Of a stretch of DNA of 64,000 bases, positions 54,182 through 64,000 are shown one piece after another (the first letter of the stretch is position 1; the number at the start of each line of letters is the position of its first letter). The translations under genes were made by a program, and so were the position numbers. The notes beneath the pieces were generated by a model. It saw only the letters and a program-made list of their open reading frames with translations, made no database searches and was not told the origin of the DNA. The stretch covers positions 3,230,833-3,294,832 of the forward strand of contig CAJINV010000005.1 in NCBI GenBank assembly GCA_905178155.1, written 5' to 3'. Origin of the DNA: Amoebophrya sp. A120. Its lineage: Eukaryota; Sar; Dinophyceae; Syndiniales; Amoebophryaceae.

Positions 54182-54566
54182 TCATATCTCTCATGCAAAA
54201 GAAGCAAATTAAAGACAAAGACATGACCACAACTACAGGTTTTCTTTTCGGTGAAATCATGTGTATGACCGATCCTGGCGAGGCGGATTTTAACGTGTTC
54301 GCTGTGAGAGCAGAGTTGCCGATGTGCGAGATGCCAATTGCACTCCCGCTATGAAAAGTTCTCTAGAGAATCACGAATGAGTTCGTGCAACTCTGACTGA
54401 GGGACGCGTCCACTCAGTGGCGGACGCGTGGCATAATTACCTGTGTAAAGTTTTGGCGAATCCTACGAGATGTAACCGCTTATCAAGTGCAGGGGCTAAA
54501 AATAGGGTATCGGATTTTTGTAGATCGGAACAACCTGGTTGCGGTTGAAGCTATTCTTCCGAAAAG
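54182..54566. other. Intergenic region
   Basis: Short gap between two same-strand genes; nothing else seen. Confidence 0.4.
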
Positions 54567-55829
54567 ATGGCGACAGGGGCACCAGCTGCCACAACCTCAT
54601 CAGAGGAGGCCCCAGCTGCACCTTTTTCATCTCCGCTCTTACCCGGAGCAGAAGCAGACCCTGGTGCAGCTTTAATTCCAGATCTGCAAATTTCGCTGCA
54701 GGATCTTCCCTACGAGACTTTCGCTGAGGATTTGGAAGAGCTTCTTCCCGCGTTTTTCTACGATGACACCCCGGGAATCGTTGTTTTGGATGGTGGAGGT
54801 GGAGGTGGAGAGGGTAGTAATCACGCGAGCTGCGCATCAGGAGCACCACTAGTAGATGAAACAAGAACATCTCCGTCGTCTTCTGGTGGATCCTCAAAGA
54901 ACTGCAAATCCGATCTGCTTCTTGCCAGCATGCTTCTCCTTCTTCGGCAGCACCGTGAGGAAGTGGAACTTAACCGGCGGAAAGCGAATCCGGTCGTTGA
55001 CAGGCCCGAGGAGGTGGGTGTGATAAATACCCCCAGCACGACAGTTCCACCAAGAACGCCTAAACTAAGTGCTCGGCAGAACAAAAATCAGACCACCAAA
55101 GGAGATGCAGCGCTGCCTGCAACAGCATCAGCATCGCTGATAGAGGAACAGGAAATAATAAGAGCCAACATGGAGCACGAGCAGAAGATGTCCTCCGAAG
55201 ACCTGCAGAGCCGAAAAGATGAGGAATTCTGCCGGCGGCTTCGTGACCAGCTTCCGGCCCTGACGGATCTTCACGACAGTGGCAGCAGCTGCCCAGGAGA
55301 TGTGGAGCAACAACCTCCGCCGCCGCGGCTGAAGCAATTGCAACTAGAGTACGTGCGGAAGCTGCTGTATCGGAAGCAACAGCAGACGAAGCTCTCCCTC
55401 GGGATTGAAGCGCAGGAGAACTTGGCGAAGGATTTGCACTTGCGGATACACACGATGAACGCAGAGAGTCGGGTATCCTAAGCAAAAACGTCCCCACCCC
55501 AGAGTCACGTTGGGAATCTAGCAACACAAGTCTCCAAGTTTTGGGAGCTGTGCATGACAACTTTCGCTCTGCAGTGTAGTGCTGGTTGGCAAGGGAAGCC
55601 GCATAAGAAAGCCATTCTCTCATCCTGTTTACAGCATTACAAATGCCAAAACGCGACTGGAAACAAACGCCTCGCATGGAGCTGCGCATTACAAACGTTC
55701 CTGTCATTGCGCATTTGCATGACAACTCTGGGGTGGGGACGTTTTTACTCAGGATATCGGGCGACGACGCAGAAGCTGGTGGAGGTTACCAGAATGACGG
55801 AAAGAATGATGATGGAACAGGAATGCTGA
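54567..55829 (+). CDS. Coiled-coil protein of unknown function (324 aa)
   Basis: Exons are 54567-55473 and 55762-55829 (325 codons), separated by a family C introner. The N-terminus is Ala/Pro/Glu-rich and followed by an acidic patch (LPYETFAEDLEELLPAFFYD). Helical segments come next: SDLLLASMLLLLRQHREEVE, IEEQEIIRANMEHEQKMSSE and QLQLEYVRKLLYRKQQQTKL. The last exon adds TTQKLVEVTRMTERMMMEQEC. No enzyme motif is visible. Composition suggests a soluble structural or adaptor protein, but I do not recognise a family. Confidence 0.6.
55474..55756. mobile_element. Introner family C
   Basis: It starts TATCCTAAGCAAAAACGTCC and ends GGACGTTTTTACTCAGGATA. The target duplication TCGGG is exact (55469-55473 and 55757-55761). 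It is related to the two family C copies in FUSC-like paralogue 2. Confidence 0.92.
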
Positions 55830-56698
55830 CGAAGCTAGCAGGTGTTGACCTGGATATCAAGGACACGAGAACTTGCAACGCAATAGCGGTACTAGACGTA
55901 CACACAGGATCAAGAATTCACTCACCGGTGCAAAACCGAAACTGCCAGCGCCATAAATTGGAATCGGTACCATGATTTACGAGACAATACAAGAAATTTC
56001 GACAGCGACAACAATTAAGAGCAGTGTACTGAAATAATAGTGAAAAGAAGCAACTCTTGACAATGATAATCATAATAAAGTAAACACTTGAAAATAATGG
56101 GCCTCAGTAACATCTTCTACCGTAAGATTGCATTAAGCTGTCGTGATGTTGTTCTACTGACGAAAAAAGTTGAAGTTCATATGATTTGCTTTTCACGATC
56201 CCCCTGCTGATCCTCTTGAAGCGCGTGCTTTTTCTGCGATCGCAGTTTCAAGGCACTTGTTTATTTTTTCGGTCTATATACGATTTGGTCTTGTCAAAAA
56301 ACAAAAAACTGAAATGACACACATGGCTGCGCTTTTTCGCCGTCGTGGATTGGACCGGCTCGGATATGATAAATGTTGACTCAGCTGCGCCGTGGAAATA
56401 GTTTTGGAAGCGGCGGCAGCGGGTGCTTACTAGTTAGCACCGAAGTACCAGCCGCGAAGGCAGCAGATGCAGCAACCGAGATTCCACCTGGACGACTAGA
56501 TTTACATGCAGCAAGCGCGAGATTCAGGTTGTTGTGACGAAGACGACACGGATGAGGCTGTCGGAATACAACGATTTCGGCCAAAGGTACAGCGCCGCGA
56601 CACCACAAAGAACTTCTCAAAGCCTGATCATGAACCACTTGCACGTGCTTATGAATTCGTACTGACGTTTGTGCAATAAAACCAAGAAGACCATCATC
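55830..56698. other. Intergenic region
   Basis: About 0.9 kb without a supported gene. An open minus frame (56381-56773) overlaps the next gene start and has no family features. Confidence 0.4.
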
Positions 56699-59600
56699 AT
56701 GGCGACTTCTGCCGCAACTGCCCGCTCCTCCACGTGTCGGGAGATCGTCTCCTGCCTCCTCAAGCACGGTCACGACGCCCCTGTGGACCGCGTCGGCGAT
56801 GCGCAGGTGGTTCTGGAGGAGGCCTTACGGCTTCTGGAAAAGCGGCGGGACGATGACGATGACACAGCGGTGCTGCAGGGGGTGTGGTGCTTTCTGAAAA
56901 ATTGGGATAAAGAGAAGGAGGCGGAGAGCGAACAGTATGACAGCCCGAAGAAGGGAAAATTGCTCATGATCGACGAGACCATCGCTCGAAGGATGATCAA
57001 CTACCTCGTGCGGGAACTCAGCCTGGGCATGCGGGAGGACCAGCGCAGGCTGCCCACGCAGGGAGTGCTGGTGGCCCTGTCGAAGGTAAAAATGTATTCT
57101 GGACCACTCCGCATTCTGGAGTAAGTACATGGAAAATCAATGCGAAGTATTTCATATCGAATGCACGAAGTATAAGTATTAGAATTAGTTGCAATGCAAT
57201 TTGTATTCTCCGAAGGAACTTGACAACTGAGTGCAATGCTCCCTCCCAGGAGCTCCCTGTTTGTTACTTACTTTAACGAGAACGTGGACATCAATCGAAT
57301 CAGCCAAAAATAAATTTAGATCATCAAGTCCAAGTGTAAAAAATCACCAGGCCGGCTACGCTTCGGTGGTGGTAAAGTCCGTGCTGCAAGTGCTCGACAG
57401 CAGCGTTTCTACCGAAATGGATCCCGCCGTGATGTCAACGGAGCTCCTTTGCGTCGTCCGCGAGGTCGCGACCGCTTCAGTCGTGCCCGAGCTCCTCTCG
57501 CGGCTCTTACCGCTTTTAAACGTCACCCGGAAATCCGAAGTGAAGATCGCTCTGTGCACAACGCTTTCCGCACTCTGTGGCGTCATCGTGGCTGCGAGAA
57601 ACCGGACGAGAATTATCGGAGCAGGAGGTGCAGTAGGACAACCAGGCGGAACAAGTAGTTCTAGCGGACAACATCAGTTGCCACTGCCCAAGACAAGCCT
57701 CGACACGATCCCCTCCGGCCGCGCGTCGCGAGCGTCGAGCGCGAGTTCGCAAGCGTCGCTGCAGTTCGGTGAGGCGGTTGCGGGCGCCGCGCAGCCGGTA
57801 GGAGGAGGAGGTGCTGATTTTGGCAGCTCACTAGACGTGGAGGAGCATGGAGGTGGACGACCGCGAGGGTCGTCTGTACTAGCAGCTGCTGGAACAACAT
57901 CAAGCAACAGGGCGTCGGCCGTACTATCGGGAGCAGACATCGCCAATGTCAGACCCGCAGCAGATCCGGACAGCTACGTGTGGTCGAACTTCACGCATTT
58001 CCCGGCGTACGCACAATTGGCGCAAAATGTTGTAGGGCACCAACAGGCACCAGAGGTACTTGCTAGTGGTACGAAAGTGTACGTGTACCACGACGTCGTG
58101 TATTTAGTGCAGATTGAAAACCTCCGGGTCTCTTTCGTGATCTCCGAATGTAGCCATATAAGAATGTGTGAGTTGAATTTGGGAACTGAAGCTACAGTCT
58201 AAAACTAAGTCACTACATGATATCAGGGCCAAACTTCTTGGGACGCGCTGCTTGACGTGCTCGTGAGTAGTTGGACGCGATCGAAAGAGGTGAAGCTGCT
58301 GAGCTACATTCTGGACACCATCGGCCACGTGTGCTTTTTGGCGAGCCGGGACAAATTAAACACCCGCGTCGTCGAAATCCTCGGTTTTTTCCAGGCGTTG
58401 GGCCAGAGACCGGCCGTGGCAGCTGCCGCCGCGAGCAGTGGTAGTACGGTAGCTTCCGGTAGTTCAACTGCTATGATTACACAAACAGCCGCGGGTAATC
58501 AAGCTGCGCAGCAACAGCCCAAGAAAAAATCGAGCACCGTCTCGGCCCCCTACCTTCGCGGCCTGGGGCTCTTTCTCGCGGCGACCCTGTCCCGGTCCGA
58601 AGACGTTCGCGCCGCGGCGACGGGCCCGATTCTGCAGGCGCTGCTCGGGTACGGCAAATTTCTGAAGGACGAGCCCCGGCAGACGCTGGTGCTGCAGGTC
58701 TTTGAAGTGATGGCCGGGCAGCTGCCGGAGGTGTTTCCCCTGCTGTTCCAGAAGTTGGAACAGTCCGTACAGGCACTGGACACCTCGCAGAAATCCATGT
58801 TTGCGTTTTTTTCCCGCACGGACACCACCAGCTCGAGCACGGACGATATCAAATGTAAAAGTGTCTGGGTCTGGAAGATTGCAACTTGTCATGCTGTTTT
58901 TGGACTCTGAAAAAAATTGTATTGCATGACCAGCAAAATGGGTACAGTTTTTGCTACACAGACAGGCCATTTCTCATGCGGAAGGTGCATCAGGAAGCCC
59001 TCTAAAAGTCTGCGATGCTAGTTCAACAATTACAGGCATCATGGGCCTTGAGAAATATGCATGACAAATCTTGCATTCTTCCAGACCCTGACATTTTTAC
59101 AATCCATAGACGACCCGCTGCGCTTACTCCAGACGGTCACCCACTTGTGCCGCACGCTGCCGCTCGCGCCGCAGGCGCTCGAGGACGTCCGCGAGTCGTT
59201 GACGCGCATCGTGAAGAAGACCACGGAACAGCAAGTCCGGGGCACGCAGCCGATTGATCCAGAGCTCGCGGTGACCATCACCGAAGTTATCATCCACGCG
59301 GGGAGGCTACTGCCGAGAAGTTCTCGGGGCGGGGTCAGCGGGACGACCGGCGCCAGCAGGAACATCATGCTTTCGGACGCGACGTTCCAACCGGGCTCGA
59401 AGCAGTACAAGAGCGTGGAGGCCTCGCTGGTGATCTACGTGCAGTGGATCATCGAGCAGATTTCGCGCTCGGAAGTGGCGTCGCGAACGCCGCCGGAGGA
59501 AGGTGGGGCTAGTGGAACTGGTACTGGCATAGTTGTGCCCGGGACTGCGTCAGGAGCAGGCGTAGTTCTTGCAGAACATCAAAACAAGAAGAGCAGCCAG

Positions 59601-62600
59601 ACGCTCGGACCACGACAAGCGTCGTACGACGCAAATACGAGCGTGGGAACAACGCCGGCCTCACCTCGAATGTCACAAATGCCACAACAACAGCAGCAAC
59701 AAGTTGTAACATCATCCCCCCGCTCTGGTTCAACATCATCTGCCGCGCTGTTGAAGCAGTCCTCCTACAGCACCGCCCTGCTGCGTTTTTCCGAGAACGT
59801 CCCGGAACCGTGGCGGGAACAGGTGTTGCTCCCGACGCTCTTGAAATCTGCCGTGAATGTGAAACTTCTCCCCGCGTTGCCTGCGATTGCCACCACGCTC
59901 TCGCGCATGGAAGCAGCGGAGTTCGCTCGGTTTGCGTTCTCAACCGGTGCTGGTGGTGGTGGTGCAACTACAATGGCGTCTGACCAGGCATCCTCTTCAT
60001 CTGGGACGAAGAGAACAAACAGACCAAATGAACAAGCGGGCGGGTCGTCGGGTAGCAGCGCAAATCCGACAGCAAGCGAGAATGCGCCGCAGCAAACCGG
60101 AGCGGTGGATGCTGCGGGCGTGTTCGTCTGGGTTCTGCTGGTTCTCCACGATCCGCTCTCCGTCGACGCCTTGCCGCTGCTGGACTTTCTCCGGTCCTGG
60201 GCGCCGGTGGTGCACGACGAGTTGGGGAATTTGTGGCAGCACACGGACCGGCTGCAGGTGTTGAAGCAGTTCCTGAAGAAGAAGATCGGCGCGAAACGGT
60301 TGACGCTCGCCGAACGGGAATTGGTGTTCGACCAGTGGTATGCATTGCAAAAGTAACGTACTAGTATAAATTGCATTACAAATTTTGGCAAGAAGAAAAG
60401 TGGAGTTTGTAATGCTGTTGTACCTTAGGAGGGAGATTTGACATGCATGTTTGCAATTAGTACGAGTGCGATACTTTTGCACAGCATAAATAGTTTGCGG
60501 CCCTGTCGAACGAGTTGCAGTTTTGCCTACGCGGGATGGTTTTCCATCATCATCATCACCAACATCCCAGCGCAATATTAAATCCCAGCTCCTTTGATCA
60601 TGCAACATCTACTTCCGGGTACTCGTACTCCTCCCAGCAACAGTCAGACAAGATGAACCAGTTCGCAAGCCGGTTTCTGATCACCGCGACGCAGACGAAA
60701 ACGCGGCTCCAGGCGTTCGGCCAGAAGCTGTTCGCGCAGTTGGCGGACGACAGCGCGACCCAGTTTCTCCAGACGGTGTTTCAGCTCTACTGCACCGCGG
60801 TCATGCGGATTGGCATCACAAACTTGCAGTCCTGTGGCATGAACCACGCTGCGACCAACGAGAACTACAACAAGATCCAGAATATCAAATGCAAAAATGT
60901 CTGGGTCTGGAAGAATCCGAACTTGTGATGCTGCATTTGGATTCCAAAAAAATCTGTATTGCATGACCAGCAAAGGGAATGCAATTTTGACCAGCAGAGG
61001 GCGTTTGTCATGCGCAATAGGTATCGCGAAGCCCTCAAAAAGTCTGTGATGCTAGGGCATGCATCACAGACATCATGGCTCATGCAAAAGAACGTGCACG
61101 ACAAGTCTCAGAATCTTCCAGACCCAGACATTTTTGCATTTGATCCAGAAACTGCTGGAGCAACAGGTGTTTGCCTTCCTGCAAGAGGACGAACTCTCGC
61201 TGGTCATGGAAGACCAGGAGAGCGGCCAGCAGCTGGAACACAAACTCCTCCGCCGTTTGTCCGCTCGGGCGGTCGCGGTGTGTGCTGGCGAGCACTTCGA
61301 GGCGGTGCTGGCGACGATCGGCGTATCAAATGTAAAAATGTCTGGGTCTGGAAGAGTCATGCTGTTTTTGCATGACACAGAAGGTCTGGCATGGAAGCTC
61401 TAGCATCACAGGTCTCGAGAAGCGTTCGCAATGCCGGATCCGCATGACAAATCCCTGATTTTGGTGACAGAAAGTGGGCAGCTTTTGCTGCTTATGCATG
61501 AGAGATTTTCATTTTTCTGTGTTCTGAAATGCGCATCACAAGTTTCAAACTTCCAGACCCAGACATTTTTGCAATTGATACGGCGCGGCGTTCATCAAAT
61601 TGGAATCGCAGCACGAGTATCAAATGCAAATATGTCTGGGGCTGGAAACTGGTGATGCTGGCTTGGGAATGGTGGACACACTGCAATACGCAGCCAAGCA
61701 TGACAAGTTTTTGAGCTGCTATGTGTTGCGAGTTCTGCATGGCAAACTGCGCTTTTGCATGACAGGCAAGAGACTCTCATCCTGCTCATGCATCACAGAG
61801 TTAGGCGTCATGAGAGACAAGCATGGCAAACTTCCAATCTTCCAGAACCAGACATATTTGCAATGCATAACGAGCAAGACCTGTTTTACGCCAACGCCGC
61901 GAACACCCCGGGCTTGGGCGTCATGAACTGGATCGACGGGGGCAAACGCGCATATGGGGTTCTCAATTGTTACATTCTCAACTGTTACATGAATTTGTGA
62001 TGCAAGAATAGCAACAGGAAAAGGCCGGATCTTGCAACTCTTGCATTACAAATTCGGCACAGATTCCCTTTCCCATGCTCTTTAGCGCTTCCAAAATTTG
62101 TCATGCGAGGCAGCTTCACTGTGTGGACGTTGGTGCTCATTTTGCATGACAAATCATGTAACAGTATGAGAATGTAACAGTTGAGAACGCCATAGCGCAC
62201 TGCAGCTCCAAGCCACGGTGGACAGCCGCGTGAAGCTCACGCTCGCTTTGGGCTACTGCCTCCTCTACGCGCCGTCAAGGCGACGCTTGCTAGACCACGC
62301 GGGCCCGTTCGCACTCATGCCGCTGGCGCGGGATCTGCAGAAATTCTCGGAGCATTTGGCCACCGTGAACCAGAACACCGCTTTGGAGCAGATGGCTGGT
62401 ACTAAGAGTTTTAGAATTTACTGACATCTGCTCAACACATTGATTGTCGTGAAGATGGATAACTTTGAAGATCAAGAAGATGTACTAGTCGTGATTCGCA
62501 TTCGGAATGAAAAAATAAGTACGGATCTTGTAGTATTCGTGAGTGGAATTTCTGTGAAAAGCGCCGTCACCTACTCCAATCAAAAACCTAAACCCCACTT

Positions 62601-64000
62601 CTTTCAGGCACTACGGAGGTGCTTCTGTCCCTTCTCGAGACCATCCGGCGGTGTGCGGAGAGCATCGCCTGCCCCGACCTGGAGCAGCACCCTTCCCGAG
62701 ACCCCTTCTTTGACGAACAGCACGACGGCAGCCGCTTGTCTTTCGTGATCACCGACCGGGAGGAATTGCTCGGGCTCTCCGACCTGCGTCACCAGCTGAT
62801 CGAGGGTTGTCTGGACCTCATGTCCCAGCGAAAGAAACTCCAGGACCGCTTAACCCAATACCGCCAAACGGTCCTCACGCCGCAGACCCCGGCCCCGCAA
62901 ATCCAGCTCCTCGGCGGAGTTACGAGTAACGGGCAAAAGTTGCCGAGGGAAACGGTGAGCGCGATCGCGAGTCTGCTGGCTTTGTCGACCGACGTCCCGC
63001 CGAATCTGTACGTCAAAAGCCTGCAGTCCGCGTTGGAGTGGCTGGTGGAAGGCACAAAGGAAGATGGTAGTATTGTTCCACCAGGTAGTAGTACAACCAC
63101 TTCTAGAGGTGGAACTGGAACTGTCACAAGTCCAAGCAGTGCAGCTGCGAAAGTAAAAAATGCGTCAAAAACTACGACGCCGAAAATGATGGAGGATGAA
63201 ATGACGGACGCAGTGTGGGAAAAAGTCACTACCGTCGGCGAGCTCGTCCGGGTTCTGACGCTGCAGGGCCAATCCTGGCTGTCTGTCCGTGCGATTTCCA
63301 AAGCGATCGTCGAGGCTTTGCTGCCGTTCGCAGAGCGACTGCTCTACCGCTGGGTGATGACGCATTTGCTGCGGGTGGTGTGCGAGAACAGCCCGATTTT
63401 GGATCCAATCGGGATTCCGGACGAAGACACCGCCGAGGACAAGGCGGAGCAGCTGCTCGGCCGAGCAGGCGACTCCACGCAGAGTGGCGGGTATGAGGCC
63501 GTGGCGGCGAACGCGGTTGATTTATTTCTTGGAGATGAAGATGACAGAGGGCGACGAGAAAGTCAGAATGATAATCTCCTCCAAGGAGAAAGCGAGGAGG
63601 AGGACGGCTTGGATCTAGGCGCGGGAGCGACGAGAACAACCGCAACGGTCGCTACTTCGTCCGTCGCAATGACTACAACCGGAGGTCATGCGGCGTCGAC
63701 GAATCTTCAGACGCGGAGCCGGGACGTGAGTCCGACTTTTTCTTCGGTACAAACACCCCAAACGCAAGCGAACAATTTCGGTACAGATTTCGCAGCCCTC
63801 GATGAGCCGGACCTTCTTGGTGAGCTTGCAACTACCGCCTCGCCGAATTCGAGACGGGACGTGCGCGACGCAATCAAAGACAGGTTCGCGGCCGTGGAAC
63901 ATCAAGCACAAGAACGAGGACCACGACCCACGAGTCGTACGCCCGATAATCATATGGGGACGAACAGTCCCGCGGGCTCCTCCGTGGACAGCTTCGAGCA
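56699..64000 (+). CDS. Very large helical-repeat protein, 3' end outside window (over 1733 aa)
   Basis: Exons are 56699-57085, 57351-58055, 58227-58846, 59114-60338, 60494-60882, 61151-61323, 61586-61617, 61875-61952, 62200-62398 and 62608 onward. Phases agree throughout and the frame is open to the window end. Three introns are GT-AG (57086-57350, 58056-58226, 62399-62607); six are introners. The product is mostly amphipathic helices in HEAT/ARM style (ELLSRLLPLLNVTRKSEVKI, WDALLDVLVSSWTRSKEVKL, LVLQVFEVMAGQLPEVFPLL), broken by Ser/Gly/Gln-rich loops. The karyopherin, CAS or exportin kind of scaffold is one possibility, but no signature motif supports it. A His-rich run follows LRGMVF near 60540. 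Function unknown. Confidence 0.62.
58847..59108. mobile_element. Introner family A
   Basis: The target duplication GACGA is exact (58842-58846 and 59109-59113). Close sequence match to 45055-45318 along its whole length. Confidence 0.92.
60339..60488. mobile_element. Introner family D, short copy
   Basis: It starts TATGCATTGCAAAAGTAACG and ends GCGATACTTTTGCACAGCATA. The target copies AGTGG and AATAG are diverged. Removing the insert plus five bases gives FDQW-FAALSNELQF in frame. Confidence 0.78.
60883..61145. mobile_element. Introner family A
   Basis: The target duplication CAGAA is exact (60878-60882 and 61146-61150). The last base of the usual GATA end is C here. Excision gives NKIQ-KLLEQQ. 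Confidence 0.9.
61324..61580. mobile_element. Introner family A
   Basis: It starts TATCAAATGTAAAAATGTCT and ends ACATTTTTGCAATTGATA. The target duplication CGGCG is exact (61319-61323 and 61581-61585). Confidence 0.93.
61618..61869. mobile_element. Introner family A
   Basis: The target duplication ACGAG is exact (61613-61617 and 61870-61874). Only 32 bases of exon separate it from the previous introner. Confidence 0.93.
61953..62194. mobile_element. Introner family G
   Basis: It starts TATGGGGTTCTCAATTGTTA and ends AACAGTTGAGAACGCCATA. The target duplication GCGCA is exact (61948-61952 and 62195-62199). Second copy of the family seen at 44747. Confidence 0.92.

Overview
The window looks like nuclear DNA of a dinoflagellate-type alveolate, most plausibly a Syndiniales parasite such as Amoebophrya. 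I infer this from three things. All host genes that can be reconstructed lie on the + strand, as in dinoflagellate unidirectional gene clusters. Most introns are non-canonical: each is a mobile insert with terminal inverted repeats, flanked by a duplicated 5-bp target. There is also a large tyrosine-recombinase (DIRS-type) retrotransposon. No bacterial-style operons, tRNAs or rRNAs were seen. The species is not proven from the sequence.

Layout, left to right. The 3' part of a leucine-rich-repeat gene (1 to about 3488) carries six introners. A 61-residue membrane protein (4360-4750) carries one. A TPR-glycosyltransferase fusion gene (5933-10286) carries four. A lysine/arginine-rich gene (11363-12891) has one ordinary GT-AG intron, and a damaged paralogue lies at 25832-26440. 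Between these two copies sits the DIRS-like element (13809-25116, coding strand minus), with gag-like, recombinase and RT/RNase H ORFs and an unusual split direct-repeat layout. From 26.5 to 30 kb there are only weak exon candidates.

Next come an RRM-like plus methyltransferase-like gene (30023-33795, two introners) and two tandem paralogues of a FUSC/ALMT-like membrane protein (34855-40363 with two introners, 41443-48673 with seven). A gene-free stretch of about 4.2 kb follows (48.7-52.9 kb), GC-rich and then full of palindromes, including a large foldback. The last genes are a secreted beta-propeller protein (52929-54181), a coiled-coil protein (54567-55829) and a very large helical-repeat protein (56699 to beyond the window end, six introners plus three GT-AG introns).

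The main discovery in the window is the set of 29 introner-like inserts. They fall into at least nine sequence families. Most families share the same end grammar (TATC/TATG ... ATA) and the same internal TTTGT(C/A/G)ATGC motif. Removing one insert plus one target copy restores the reading frame each time. For the six multi-exon genes whose two ends both lie in the window, exon lengths sum exactly to whole codons. The second notable object is the DIRS-like element, whose RT module lies between the internal repeat junction and the terminal repeat.
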